Shown here: piece by piece, positions 11,176 through 21,399 of the stretch
How positions within the stretch are numbered: position 1 is the stretch's first letter
How the letters are laid out: every line of letters begins with the position of its first letter
From: Typhlomys cinereus
Lineage: Eukaryota > Chordata > Mammalia > Rodentia > Platacanthomyidae
Assembly: GCA_023101885.1 (NCBI GenBank)
Contig: JALPQD010000245.1
Span: 2,570,786-2,634,785, forward strand
Direction of reading: 5' to 3'
Length of the DNA: 64,000 bases
Program-made: the position numbers and the translations under genes
The notes under the pieces: generated by a model
What the model saw: only the letters and a program-made list of their open reading frames with translations
Told to the model about the DNA's origin: nothing
Database searches by the model: none

Positions 11176-11754
11176 ACTGTCAAGGAAGACAAGCTTAAGA
11201 AACACCCATCTTTGGAATGTGCACCATGGAAGTGTTCCCGATATCAAAGCTAGAAGCTTTTTGGTGGGACCACCGATCTGCCCCTGTCCTGAGGGAGCTA
11301 GTCTCTCCATTTTCCAAAGCCACTGATTTCACAAACTTCCTTGACACGTGAGTGAAAAGTTCCAACTTGACGCAGAAGACCGAATCAGACCAGATTATAA
11401 TAAGTCAAAAGCCAACTTTAGTGGGGAGGCTCTTGGGTGAGGTTCTGTGGTCCAAATAGGCTTGGGCCGGAGAAGTCACGCCCAGGACAGGGTGGGTGGC
11501 TTCTTATGGGTCAGAGGATCACATAAGGATCAGAAAGGGCCAGGAAGGGGTCCCAGTGAGAGATTGGAGACATCTGCCGAGAAGGTTGCAACATTCACTT
11601 GTGGATCTTTGAGATTTCTGGGGACTTTCCAGATAGGGCGGGGGTGGGAAGGAGCGGTAGAAACAAGAGAAATATGTAACCTATCCAACCTAAATAACAG
11701 TGAGCCCCCCAAAAATCCACCAAAAGTATTGGACAAACAGAAAATAAAAACCAA
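11176..11754. other. Unique or unrecognised sequence
   Basis: A 213-codon plus frame (11447-12088) starts here but runs into the SINE at 11755 and its CA tail, so it is not taken as a gene. Confidence 0.3.
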
Positions 11755-12071
11755 ACCTTGGGGGTGGTGGGAAGAGGCCTCAGTTGGTAAAATGTTTTCC
11801 ACACAAGCATGGGGACCTTGTAAGCACCCCCAGAAAAAAAATCTGACAGGGCGCTGTGTGCCTGTAACTCTAGAAGGGGTGGGGGTGTGGTGTGGAAGAG
11901 ACAGGAGGGTCCCTGCAGCTGTCTGGTCTGTGGCTGTCCATGAATCGGTGATCTCCAGGTTCCGAGCTCAGAAAGTGTCCTGGAGAGGGATGGGGACTGC
12001 TCAGGCTTCCACATGCATTGTGTGTGTGTGTACCCACTTGCACACATGCAACACACACACACACACACACC
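11755..12071 (+). repeat. RSINE1/B3-like SINE with CA tail
   Basis: 'ggtaaaatgttttccacaca', 'gcgctgtgtgcctgtaac', and 'ggtgatctccaggttccgag' follow the RSINE1 order. It ends in (CA)n. Confidence 0.65.
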
Positions 12072-12522
12072 CCAACCCTCATCTCTGACTCTGGGTGGCC
12101 AGCACTTCCAGCATGTGATTCGTCATAGGCTCCCATCCTCTCAAGCGTCTCTTGAGCTGTAAGGAGTCTGGATTTGCTCTTTCCTCCCAATCTGGTCCCA
12201 TGCAAACCGGGGCCTGGACACGGAAGCCATGGAAAATGGCAGGTAGAGCAGGTATCCCCAGAAGGCCCTGCAGAACATGCCGGATATGCAATCGCATGGA
12301 AGCCCAGGGAGACGTGTGGTCGCAAGCAGTCTCAGAAAAGAACGCGGCAAGACTGCTTACTAACAGCACTATACGAACATTTCAAATGCGAAGTGCTGAC
12401 ACCGTTTGCAAGTGAAAGTGTGTCCACTGGCCCAGCCGTTCCAACCAAGAAACTGTAAGGAGGACTTACGCCCACAGATCCTACCATGGACTCCTACAGG
12501 TGTCACTGAGCACGACATCTCT
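12072..12522. other. Unique sequence
   Basis: Overlapping minus frames up to 151 codons show no known domain. Confidence 0.3.
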
Positions 12523-12757
12523 CCGCTTAAAACGTCAGTTACAATATGGTTTGTTTCAAGGAAATGTTCCCGTTTTAAAATTACAGTAGACTGTGTTGGT
12601 CACCACGTTTATGTTGCAAACAAGATCATTAACATCTTTTCACTTAAAATGCCAATTAAAATATAGTTTGTTTCAAGTGGATGTCCTCTTTTTTAAAATC
12701 ACTCTGTGTGTTAGGCACCATGTTTATGTTGGAAACAAGATCGTGATAGAATTTTTT
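12523..12757. repeat. 117-bp diverged tandem duplication
   Basis: Two units share 'cttaaaa', 'tatggtttgtttcaag' (second unit 'tatagtttgtttcaag'), 'ttttaaaat', and 'atgttgcaaacaagatc' (second unit 'atgttggaaacaagatc'). The units start near 12523 and 12641. Confidence 0.8.
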
Positions 12758-12789
12758 TTTTACTTTCACCTTGTCAAGGAAGGAGGATG

Positions 12790-13420
12790 GTGACTCAGTT
12801 CTCTCTAATTTGAGAGGAAGAAGCCAGTGACAATCACAGTGCATTTAATCCCCTTGGAGGCGATGGCTCATCTCAGAAATGGCTGCAGTCAATTAGCTCT
12901 CATTCGGGGCAATCATGGCTTCTTGTGTTAGAGAAGACAAAGAATATTTCATGGAGAGATGGACAGAGAGGGCCCTCTCTTTCCTCGCACATTTATCTCC
13001 ACTGAATCCTTTTAGCCTGGCGAGTGTCATATGCGAGCCGTGCCGGTTCTTGCAAATACCGTTGGACCTATTTTCATACCCATGATTCCTTCTCTTGTTT
13101 TCTTTCTTTTTAAAGTTTACTTGTTAGCCTATGTTAATTCATCTCAGTTACAGTCTTTATTTGATGATCCTTCAGATGTGTTGATTTTTTTCCCCAAACT
13201 TGAATTTAATTTAATTTTCCCAGAATTTCTGTAACTTGAAAAGTAATTGTATCAGGGGATGAGTTTATTTCACATCCTTTTGGAAGGATAAACTTAGGGT
13301 AATTTCCTATGTTGCTTTGAAACACTAACCAAAGAGTTTTCTGTCTGCTCCAAAAATATCGCCAAATACTTTCCAGCAATTTTCGCCTTCTTCATATTTC
13401 AGTTTTTCCTTATGGGGATT
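12790..13420. other. Unique AT-rich block, candidate conserved element
   Basis: Free of recognised repeats. It has several homeodomain-type cores, including 'tcaattagctctc'. Confidence 0.3.
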
Positions 13421-13424
13421 GAGA

Positions 13425-13481
13425 GAATATATGTGTGTGAGTGTGTGTGTCTGTGTGAGTGTGTGTGTATGTATGTATGTG

Positions 13482-13527
<46 letters not shown>

Positions 13528-13545
13528 ATATGTTTGTATGTATGT
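13425..13545. repeat. TG/TA compound microsatellite
   Basis: Runs of TGTG, TATG and (TA)n. Confidence 0.9.
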
Positions 13546-13917
13546 TGTTGCAGTTTGCCTGCAAGGTTGCTGACAAATCACCCTCAAATGGCTTAAGAGA
13601 ACAAGGTGTTTATTTTGTTATGATAGTCCAGTTACAGTTCTCAGTCCAGCTGGCCACACCATCTCTATATAATGCCTGAGAGGACGATCCTTACTTGCCA
13701 GACCAGCATGTCTGGCCAAATGTACACAAGGATGCCGACTCTCTCAACCAACTGTGTTTTATTCCAGGGCCTAGTCCCATCCACCATGGGCTGGGCCTTC
13801 CCCATTAGCCAGACAATCTCTTGATGTTTGCTCTAGTTTTAACCACTAATTCTCCACAAATGTGCCCAGAGCTCAAACCCTCAATTGTCAAGTTGACACC
13901 TGTACCTAACTATGATG
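13546..13917 (-). mobile_element. Solo LTR, family A
   Basis: It starts 'tgttgcagtttgcctgc' and ends within 'acctaactatga', the inverted form of the family. The flanks tatgt/aatgt match at four of five bases. It sits at the edge of the TG/TA microsatellite. Confidence 0.8.
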
Positions 13918-14273
13918 AATGTATATATAGTTTCTCTCTCCAAAATATATCCGAAATACATGAATACATTGTGCTTTCGTTTTCAAGTAGATCGAGTTGA
14001 GATAATTGGTGTTAACCTAGTGGTTCAGGAGGGCAGCCTCTGCACAACAATCATGGCATGTGGCTCACTCATACGTACATAACCTGTAATTATGTATGCC
14101 CAGAGTGCAAACAAGTTGGATGACACCTCCGGTTTGTATTATTGAAGAATGTGGGTGTCCTTTCCTGCGCCCGAGGTTGTTGTTCCACGTCTTTCTCTTC
14201 TGTAAGCAAGTAGTTGAGAATTCTGAGTCATGACGAAGTGTAGCACCAGCACATGAACTTGTTTGGCGTATAG
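13918..14273. other. Unique sequence
   Basis: Nothing recognised. Confidence 0.3.
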
Positions 14274-14417
14274 TGTGGTCAGGCATGGTGGCACGTGCCT
14301 GTTAGTTCCAGCACAGGAGTGGTCGGCGTGGGATGACATCGTAAGGTCACCATCACTTCAGCCACACAGTGAGTTCAAGGTCAGCCTGGAACACAGAGTG
14401 AAACCTTATGTCAAAAG
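14274..14417 (+). repeat. B1 SINE
   Basis: 'ggtcaggcatggtggcacg' and 'gtgagttcaaggtcagcctg' match B1. Confidence 0.85.
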
Positions 14418-14551
14418 ACAACGGCACACACCAAGGCTGAGCTGGCTAAGCGCTTGCTGTGCAAGCATGAAGACCTGAGTTTGGATGTCCAGCACCATGT
14501 AAAACTTTGGGTGTGGTGTGTGCACCCAGCACCAGGCAGACAGAGACAGGG
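14418..14551 (+). repeat. RSINE1-like SINE, first part (split)
   Basis: The head 'gctggctaagcgcttgctgt' and 'gaagacctgagtttgg' belong to an RSINE1-like SINE. The element is cut by the LTR at 14552 and resumes at 14890. Confidence 0.7.
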
Positions 14552-14889
14552 GGTCATAGTTAGACACAGGTGTCAACTTGATGGCTGAGGGTTTGAGCTA
14601 TGGCACATTTGTAGAGAATTCATAGTTAAGCCCAGAGCAAGCCTGCAGGAGATTGACTAGTGGATGGGGAAGGCCCAGGCCATGGTGGGTGGGACTAGGC
14701 CCCGGGCAGATGAATAAAATGGAGGGAGCTGTTTGGGAATGGAGGCGGCCAGTTCTCTTAGCCCTTTGGTGACGGTGCACGCTCTCCCGCCAACTGGACT
14801 AACAACTGTAACTGACTGTCATAAGAGAACCTTGTTCCCTTGAGCTGTTCGGTGGCAATTTATCAGCAACATGCAGGTGAACTGCCACA
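14552..14889 (+). mobile_element. Solo LTR, family A, inserted in a SINE
   Basis: It is flanked by the exact 5-bp duplication CAGGG (14547-14551 and 14890-14894). The internal order matches the family, with an internal deletion relative to the 425-bp form. The surrounding SINE reads through once the LTR and one CAGGG are removed. Confidence 0.9.
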
Positions 14890-14984
14890 CAGGGGACCCT
14901 GGGGCTGTCTAGCAAGTCAGTGGGCCAAATGGGTGAGCTGCAGACTCGGCGGGGCCTGGTTCAGAAGAAACAGGGTGGAGAGGG
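14890..14984 (+). repeat. RSINE1-like SINE, second part
   Basis: 'accctggggctgtctagcaa' and 'gggtgagctgcagactcgg' continue the body of the SINE interrupted at 14552. Confidence 0.65.
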
Positions 14985-15234
14985 TGGAGAGATGGCTCAG
15001 TGGGTAAGAGCACTTGCTCTGTGAACATGAGGACCTGAGTTCAAATCTGCAGAACCCTTGAGAAAAGCTAGACCTGGCTGCGCGTGCCTGTGGCCGGGGT
15101 TAGGGGCAGAGCGTGTGCCAGCAGCTGAAGCAGTGAGTACCAGTTCAGGAGAGACTCTGCCTCAGGGAAGTAAGGTGGAGCGCCGCAGAGGAGACACCCG
15201 GGGTCCTGTCTGGCCTCACACTCACGTGTGTGCA
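14985..15234 (+). repeat. B3/RSINE-like SINE inserted in the same SINE
   Basis: A fresh head 'ggagagatggctcagtgggt' with 'gaacatgaggacctgagttc' is followed by a body ending at the CA-rich tract. Confidence 0.7.
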
Positions 15235-15730
15235 CCCTACACATATACCACACACAACATATATACCACACATACCACATACAACACACATACCACACAC
15301 AACACACATCCCACACACAACACACATACCTCACACAACACACATACCATACAACACATTTACCACATATACCACAAAACACATGTACATGTATTCCACA
15401 CACAGCACATATATCACACACAGTTCATACCACATACACATCATACACACACACATATCATACCGTACACACACATCACACACATGCATCACACCATACA
15501 CATATCACATACCATATACATATCACATGCACATATATCACACACATATCACACTGTACATACACATTTTGTACATACACATTATACTGTACACACGTCA
15601 CACCACACATGCACATTCACTTATGCATACACATCATACACATAACACATCATATCACCACATACACATATCACTCACACTCATACATCACACTAGACTC
15701 AGAACACACACACACACACACACACACACA
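15235..15730. repeat. CA/CATA cryptic simple repeat, about 500 bp
   Basis: Almost no G occurs on the plus strand. Blocks of 'acacataccacac' vary irregularly and end in a purer (CA)n. Open frames up to 244 codons span it only because stop codons are rare in this composition. Confidence 0.9.
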
Positions 15731-15800
15731 AGATGGAGCTAGAGGAAGACACTGGATATCGACCACAGGCCTCTATAAGCATACACATGTACACACATGC
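15731..15800 (+). repeat. RSINE1-like SINE, third part
   Basis: 'gctagaggaagacactggat' followed by 'cgaccacaggcctctat' matches the 3' body expected from the SINE that began at 14418. Confidence 0.55.
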
Positions 15801-16003
15801 ATGTGCATACATACCCATGTACACATGTGCATATGCACACCCCATACATATATTCACACACCCTACCAACTAACAGAACAACAAAATGATCCCACCACAC
15901 TATACTGCTGCTGCGTAGAGAGACAGCTGGTCCTATTTCCCACCATTTTCCCACACTTGTGATTGCTTTTGTCTTTTAAAGGAAAGGCTAAAGATAATGA
16001 ACT

Positions 16004-16220
16004 CTGGCTGGAGAGATGGCTCAAGGGTTAAGACTCTGTCTTGCAAGCAGAAGGTCCTGAGTTCGGATCCCAGGCCCATGGAAAAAAATGGAAATATACT
16101 TCTGGCCCTGGTGGGTGGAGCCTGGGAAATCACAGAGCAAAGCAAGGGGCAGGTAGAAGCAATCCAGGATGATTCCTGAAGTCACCCTTTGTCCTCTATA
16201 GGGACACACAGTGTCCTCTG

Positions 16221-16271
<51 letters not shown>

Positions 16272-16275
16272 AATA
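16004..16275 (+). repeat. B2-superfamily SINE, short type, (CA)n tail
   Basis: The tRNA-like head 'ctggagagatggctcaaggg' with B box 'gagttcggatccc', the body 'agcaatccaggatgattcc', then (CA)n and 'ataaataaaat'. Confidence 0.9.
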
Positions 16276-16975
16276 AAATATGAAAAAAGATGATGACCTT
16301 GCTTGGGGTAGAAATCTTAAAGATCAGTGACTTTTTGTTGAGGTGCCACGTCTTACCTTCTTTTATCACGAAGTTACTAACAGAAGACTTTTCTAAAATG
16401 CCACGCAGTGGACACACAGGCACCCTCTAAGTTACTTCCTCTTGGCAAAAGTCAAATTGTCTCGTTGATACCAAGGTGTAGATTGTGTCTACTCATCTTG
16501 TGTCCCCCTACCGGTGGCCACCGCCCCAGGAGGAAGTAGACAGGCCTCTGGCAGCTGGGTGGGGTCCTCATCGTTAACGGTGGTCGAGATAGGCGTCTCC
16601 ACCTGGCTCTTGATTGACACAGCTGGATACAGACACAAGACCACCAAACAAGGCTGCCCAGTCATAATAATAATGAGCCATTATTACCCTGCTCGATCTA
16701 ATTTACCTTGAAGGTTGATGGATTCCAAATTAATTCTGAGATGAAGAACCGCTTGCAGATGTGTGACAGTTAGCTGCCCGCGTGTGGTGGGTCACTTGCT
16801 TCTCTGCCTCTCCAGGACTTGGGGAGTTACCAGATGAGCAGTAGAGAGACTCTGGTCAGCTGTGGAGCATGGTGGGCACAAGCATGTGGGGGTCTTGTTA
16901 ATAATATCAGCAAGTGCTTTGATTTGTGTCATGAGTTCTCAGCAGCAAACGTCTAATTTTTTTGTCTCCTGGGTA
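16276..16975. other. Unique block, candidate conserved element
   Basis: About 16640-16780 is AT-rich with 'cattattacc' and 'aaattaattctgag'. No repeat was recognised. Confidence 0.3.
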
Positions 16976-17193
16976 GATGTGTGTGGGTGTGTGTAGAAGA
17001 GGGCACTGTGTGTGCCCGTGGAGGTCCTAAGGGTGACACCAGGAATCACCCTAGATTGCTCTCCCTCCTTATTGCTTCCCAGGGCCAGAAGTATAGGTGC
17101 CATTTCCACCTGGTGTTTTACCATGGAATCTGAACTCAGGTCCTTTTGCCTATGAGACAAAGCTTTAACCCCTGAGGCATCTCCACAGTCCCA
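16976..17193 (-). repeat. B2-superfamily SINE, short type
   Basis: The antisense body 'aggaatcaccctagattgct' and the head at the right end ('taacccctgaggcatc'). Confidence 0.85.
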
Positions 17194-17413
17194 CAAATGT
17201 CTGTTTCTCAACATCTTTATTTATTGAATGAGATAACTGAATATACTGTTTTGCTAAAAGGGAAAGATCGTATTTAAGATCAAAGGTGACATGTATATTT
17301 TTATTTCCTTTCATTTCATTTACTTAATCATCATTCACAGAGCCAATCACAGAGAGACCCCTGCATGCAGGGTCCTAAACTGAGTTTCATAGAAGGTTTC
17401 CTTTTGCTTTTTT

Positions 17414-17686
17414 TTTTTTATTCAATTGTGCGTGTGTGCATATGTATGTGCGCGCACGTGCGTGTGTGTGTGTGTGCGTGTGTGTAGAACCACGGACGAA
17501 TTCGTGAACCACCATGGACGCCTCCACCTCCTTCTGCCCCGGGATTCACAGGCTCCGCCCTACCAGGACCAGAAGCGCAGGCCGCCCCCGCTTCCGCCTG
17601 GCGTCTATACGTGGGATCTGGGATCCGAACTCAGGACCTTCTGCCTGCAAGGCAGAGGCTTAACTCCTGAGCCACCTCTCCAGCCC
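17414..17686 (-). repeat. B2-superfamily SINE, young subfamily
   Basis: The body 'gaaccacggacgaattcg' and 'gtctatacgtgggatctg' is shared only with the copy at 46228. The flanking duplication 'tccttttgctttttt' begins at 17399 and again at 17687 with no mismatch. The tail is T-rich on the plus strand. Confidence 0.9.
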
Positions 17687-17701
17687 TCCTTTTGCTTTTT
17701 T

Positions 17702-18540
17702 CAATCACACAAAGCTCATTTCTAGCATAATGTGGCTACACCCATTTGGCTTTGTGTAAAGAAAAGAAGAGATCCAACTAAACAAAAACAAGCAGGCAAG
17801 ACTGTTCCGATAACCTTGTGCTTCTCTGCTCTAACTTTCTACCTTTCACATCCTTTCTTCTTGTTTCTTTCATTTTGCGTTTTGATTCTACTCTAAACCT
17901 TAGTCAAAGAGAAGACTGAGGCACTGTACATGTGCCTGCATGAGGTGGGAAAGAAAGCAGAGGGGTTCTTGGGATGCGTAAGTTCTGGAATTTTCTGGAA
18001 CGAAGAGGAAGCATTTCCTCTTATTCCTCCATCCCACCAGCCATCAGATAAAGATGGTTTCTACCCAAAATTCCCATCAGCATTTTGAGGGGGTCCTAGT
18101 TGAATCTAGAGTCATCGTCATCCCCAGTTCACAGTATCTGGGGGTTTCTGAAGTGTTTCATCTGTACTGTCACCACGTGGGTGAGGAAGGTACCCCCCGT
18201 TTGTGCTCAGAGATGCCCTTCGTACAGCTGAGGACGGTTTAATGAGCCTGTGGCAAGTTGCCCTGTGTGGCTTCCTTGCTGCTGACATAAAAGATCCCGG
18301 CAAAAGCCACTTGGAAGGTCTCATTTCAGGTCACAGTTCGGGGTGCAGCCTGCCAGGGTGGGGCAGTCAGGGAGGAAGGAGCCTGAGGCAGCAGGTGTTG
18401 GGGTGTCCACAGTCAGCAAGCAGAGCGCCACGGATGAATGTGTGCTGCTGCTTCCCTTGCTTTCTCTTTCTTTTCTAAGTGACTTTCAGTCAGCCTACGA
18501 AGTAATGGATTTCAAATGAACCTTTTTCCTTTCACGTTTG
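17702..18540. other. Unique sequence
   Basis: No repeat was recognised. A 91-codon plus frame has no domain. Confidence 0.3.
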
Positions 18541-18544
18541 CACG

Positions 18545-18844
18545 TCTGTTGTGTGTATGTTGCATGTGGGTGGATGTACACATGTGTGTGCAGGTGTATG
18601 TACATGCATGCATTTGAGTGTCCACGCCTGTGGAATCATCCTTAACCATTTTTCCACCTTATTGTTGTGAGCCTGGGTCTCTGATTAAACCCAGGACACA
18701 CCAATAGGACTATGCTCGCTAGCCTGCTTGCTCTGGGGCTTCCCAGGTTCCGCCTTCAGGGCTGGAATTACAGTTCGCCACACCAACTTGGCCTTTTTTA
18801 CCTGGAATCTGGGGATCTGAACTCAGGTCCCTTTGCTTGAGTGG
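18545..18844 (-). repeat. B2-superfamily SINE, long type, first part
   Basis: The central 'gagcctgggtctctgatt' marks the long type. The head is cut off by the LTR at 18845 and continues at 19215. Confidence 0.75.
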
Positions 18845-19214
18845 TGTCACAGTTTGAAATGTGAGTTGCCCCTACAGGTTCACATGTTTGAACTTTTAGT
18901 TGTTTGGGAAGACCATGGCACCCTTAGGAGGTGGAGTCTTGCTGGAGGAAGGTAGTCACAGGGGCGGGCCTTGAGGTGGGTTAGTCTCACCTACTTCCGG
19001 GAGATGTGTGCTCTGCAGCTGGCAATTTTGCAGCTCTCAGCTTCCATGATGATGAATGTGACCTTGGCTGCCTCCAACTCTGCCAGCCAGTCATGCCTTT
19101 TCTGACACTCTATCTCCCTTCCGGAACCGTAAGCTGAATAAGCTTCCCTTTTCTCCCGAGAGATGCTTGACTTTGAGTGGTGTCCCCATAGCAACAGAGG
19201 GAGCAGTCAGTACA
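18845..19214 (+). mobile_element. Solo LTR, family B, inserted in a SINE
   Basis: 'tgtcacagtttgaaatg' opens it, 'cttaggaggtggagtcttgc' is internal, and it ends 'cagtaca'. SINE sequence lies on both sides. No clean 5-bp repeat was found. Confidence 0.8.
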
Positions 19215-19253
19215 CAAGCAAGGACTTTTACAGTGAGTCATCTCTCCAGCCCT
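19215..19253 (-). repeat. B2-superfamily SINE, long type, head part
   Basis: 'agtgagtcatctctccagcc' is the antisense of the SINE head interrupted by the LTR. Confidence 0.7.
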
Positions 19254-19257
19254 TGCT

Positions 19258-19735
19258 GTGACCTGTTCACATGTAAATATCATTGCAGTTTTCTCTTATT
19301 CTCCCTCCATCAGCTGCTCTCCCCAACCTTCCCGGCCTTTCCCCCAACAATCCCTCCCATCTGCTTTCCTCTCCCACAGATTATATCACCCTCCCTTATT
19401 CCCCCTCCTTCATACCTCTTCCTGCCTTAACAGAGCCCCCTTTCTACTTTCCTGTTGCACATGTATGTTTAATAATTCACATATGGATAGAAATCTAGAG
19501 TCTGCATCTAAGAGAAAACCTGCAACATTGTTTTTCTGTGTCTGGCTCTTTTCACTTAGCCGACGGACCCATCTCTGTTCTGTCCGTCTTCCTGAGAATT
19601 GCTGTCTTCACTGCTTCCTCTTGTCTGCGTTGAACACATTTTCTTCACCCATTCTTCTGATGAGGGGTTCCGCAGTTCAGCTACATGAATCCTGCAACAA
19701 ACACGGACATGCAGGCAAAGATCACAGTTTGTCTG
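19258..19735 (-). mobile_element. L1 (LINE-1) ORF2 end and 3' UTR, 5'-truncated
   Basis: On the minus strand, the C-terminal ORF2 coding end (antisense 'cacccattcttctgatgag' and 'gtctggctcttttcact') leads into a purine-rich 3' UTR. Frames are broken and most of ORF2 is absent, so the copy is dead. Confidence 0.7.
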
Positions 19736-19762
19736 TCTGTTTCTAACATATAGACTTTTCAA

Positions 19763-19962
19763 GGGCTGGAGAGATAGCTCAGGGGTTAAGATTCTGCCTC
19801 GCAAGCAGAAGGTCCTGAGTTCAGATAAGTGGTGGTCTGCACTTCCAGCCCTGGTGGGTGGGGCCTGGGAAATCCCAGAACAAAGCGAAAAGGAGATAGA
19901 AGCAATCCAGGATGATTCTGAAGTCACCCTTCTTCCTCCACAGGGACACATAGTTTCCTCTG

Positions 19963-20022
<60 letters not shown>

Positions 20023-20030
20023 AATAAATA
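19763..20030 (+). repeat. B2-superfamily SINE, short type, (CA)n tail
   Basis: The head 'ctggagagatagctcagggg', body and (CA)n are present. Flanking copies 'atatagacttttcaa' and 'atataggcttttcac' look like a slightly diverged target-site duplication. Confidence 0.9.
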
Positions 20031-20233
20031 AAGTTTCAAAATATAGGCTTTTCACTTGGAGAGGGCTGGAGTCATACTGCTGACCCCCATGATGTCACAC
20101 CTGGCAAAGGACTCAGCGAATATCTGTTGAACGAATAGACAGAGAAACAAAAGCCCATAAAATGAAATTGTCCCAATTTAATTTTGGTTTAAAAGAAAAT
20201 TGAACATTTAACACATTTACTTTCATTGTTCCT

Positions 20234-20237
<4 letters not shown>

Positions 20238-20284
<47 letters not shown>
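20238..20284. repeat. (TG)n microsatellite
   Basis: About 23 uninterrupted TG units, not attached to a recognised SINE. Confidence 0.95.
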
Positions 20285-20287
<3 letters not shown>

Positions 20288-20376
20288 ATGTTCCCTCTAA
20301 ACCTTGAGCATTTTAAAGGATTAAGTTCAGAGAGCTGAGAGATAAGACTCCTGTAATTTAAATGAGTTTGTTTTGA

Positions 20377-20420
20377 TTTTTTTAAACTTATTTATTTTGT
20401 GTATGTACATGTGTACCTGG

Positions 20421-20501
<81 letters not shown>

Positions 20502-20726
20502 CACTGTGTGTCCCTGTGGAGACCCAAGGGTGACTTCAGGAATCATCCTGGGTTGCTTCTACCTCCTTTTTGGTTTGCTCGTGATTTTCCAGACTTGGCC
20601 CGCAAGGGCTAGAAGTTAGGGCTGCCACTATTTCCGCCTGGTGTTTTTATGTGGGACTTGGGATGCGAACTCAGGACCTTCTGCTTGCAAGGCAAAGTCT
20701 TAACCCCTGAGTCATATCTCCAGCCC
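20377..20726 (-). repeat. B2-superfamily SINE with (TG)n(GA)n
   Basis: The antisense body and head are intact. A compound (TG)n(GA)n lies at 20421-20499 between tail and body, expanding the copy. Confidence 0.9.
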
Positions 20727-20944
20727 CAATTTTTTTTTCTTCAACACCATTAAAAACCTGATTCTTTTTCTAGATGATTATGAACTTTAGTAAATTTGGG
20801 GTGGAGGGAACAGTTGGACTTCTGCTTAAGCAGCTTTTACCTGGCTTTCGTTTTATCTGTGCAGAGCCTGTGTACAAGTCGCTTCCAGAGTCTCGGGATA
20901 GGAAGCAGCAGCAGTACTCATGCAAGGAGCTGAGCTATAAGGTC

Positions 20945-21090
20945 TGTCCTCCCTCCCTCCCCTCCCCTTTCCTTCTCTCCCTTCCCTCCTCCCTCCCTCT
21001 TTCCTCTCCTCTCCCCTCCCTTCCCCTCCTTTCTTCCTCCCTTCATTTCTTCCTTCCTTCATTTCACCTTCCTTCTTTTCTTCCAAAACA
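20945..21090. repeat. CCCT/TTCC-rich tract
   Basis: Almost purely pyrimidine on the plus strand. Confidence 0.85.
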
Positions 21091-21124
21091 CAAGTTTCTT
21101 TCCTTCATTTTAAAACATTTTTTG

Positions 21125-21313
21125 GAGAGCATATCTGTGCACATATATGTGAGGCACATGTTCAGGCCCTAGTGTGTATGTGTGGGGGGTCCGAGGACAA
21201 CGTAGGAGTAGGTCCTCTCCTTTTGCCATGTGTGCACCATGATCGAACTCACATTGTTAGTTAGGCTTGAGAAAAAGCCTAACTTCACCTGCTGAGCCAA
21301 CTTACTGGCCTCT
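21125..21313 (-). repeat. B3 SINE
   Basis: 'gtccgaggacaacgtaggag', 'gatcgaactcacattg' and 'cctgctgagccaacttac' match B3 antisense. A hairpin 'ttaggcttgagaaaaagcct' sits inside. Confidence 0.8.
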
Positions 21314-21390
21314 CCCTCCCTCCCTCCCTCCCTCCCTCCCTCCCTCCCTTCTTCCTTCCCTCCTCCCTCTCTTCTTCCTTCCCTCCATTT
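21314..21390. repeat. (CCCT)n repeat
   Basis: About eight clean CCCT units, then a degraded pyrimidine run. Confidence 0.9.
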
Positions 21391-21399
21391 CTTTTTTTC

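Noticed and set aside
11447..12088. 213-codon plus frame
   Set aside because: It spans an RSINE1-like SINE and its CA tail. No known domain or initiation context.
15058..15962. Open frames of 195, 170 and 244 codons on plus and 117 on minus
   Set aside because: They cross a CA/CATA repeat whose composition lacks stop codons. The predicted proteins are H/T/I/Y or C/V low complexity.
16004..16075. Possible tRNA genes at many 'ggagagatggctca' sites
   Set aside because: They are SINE heads followed by SINE bodies and tails, with repeated copies and flanking duplications.
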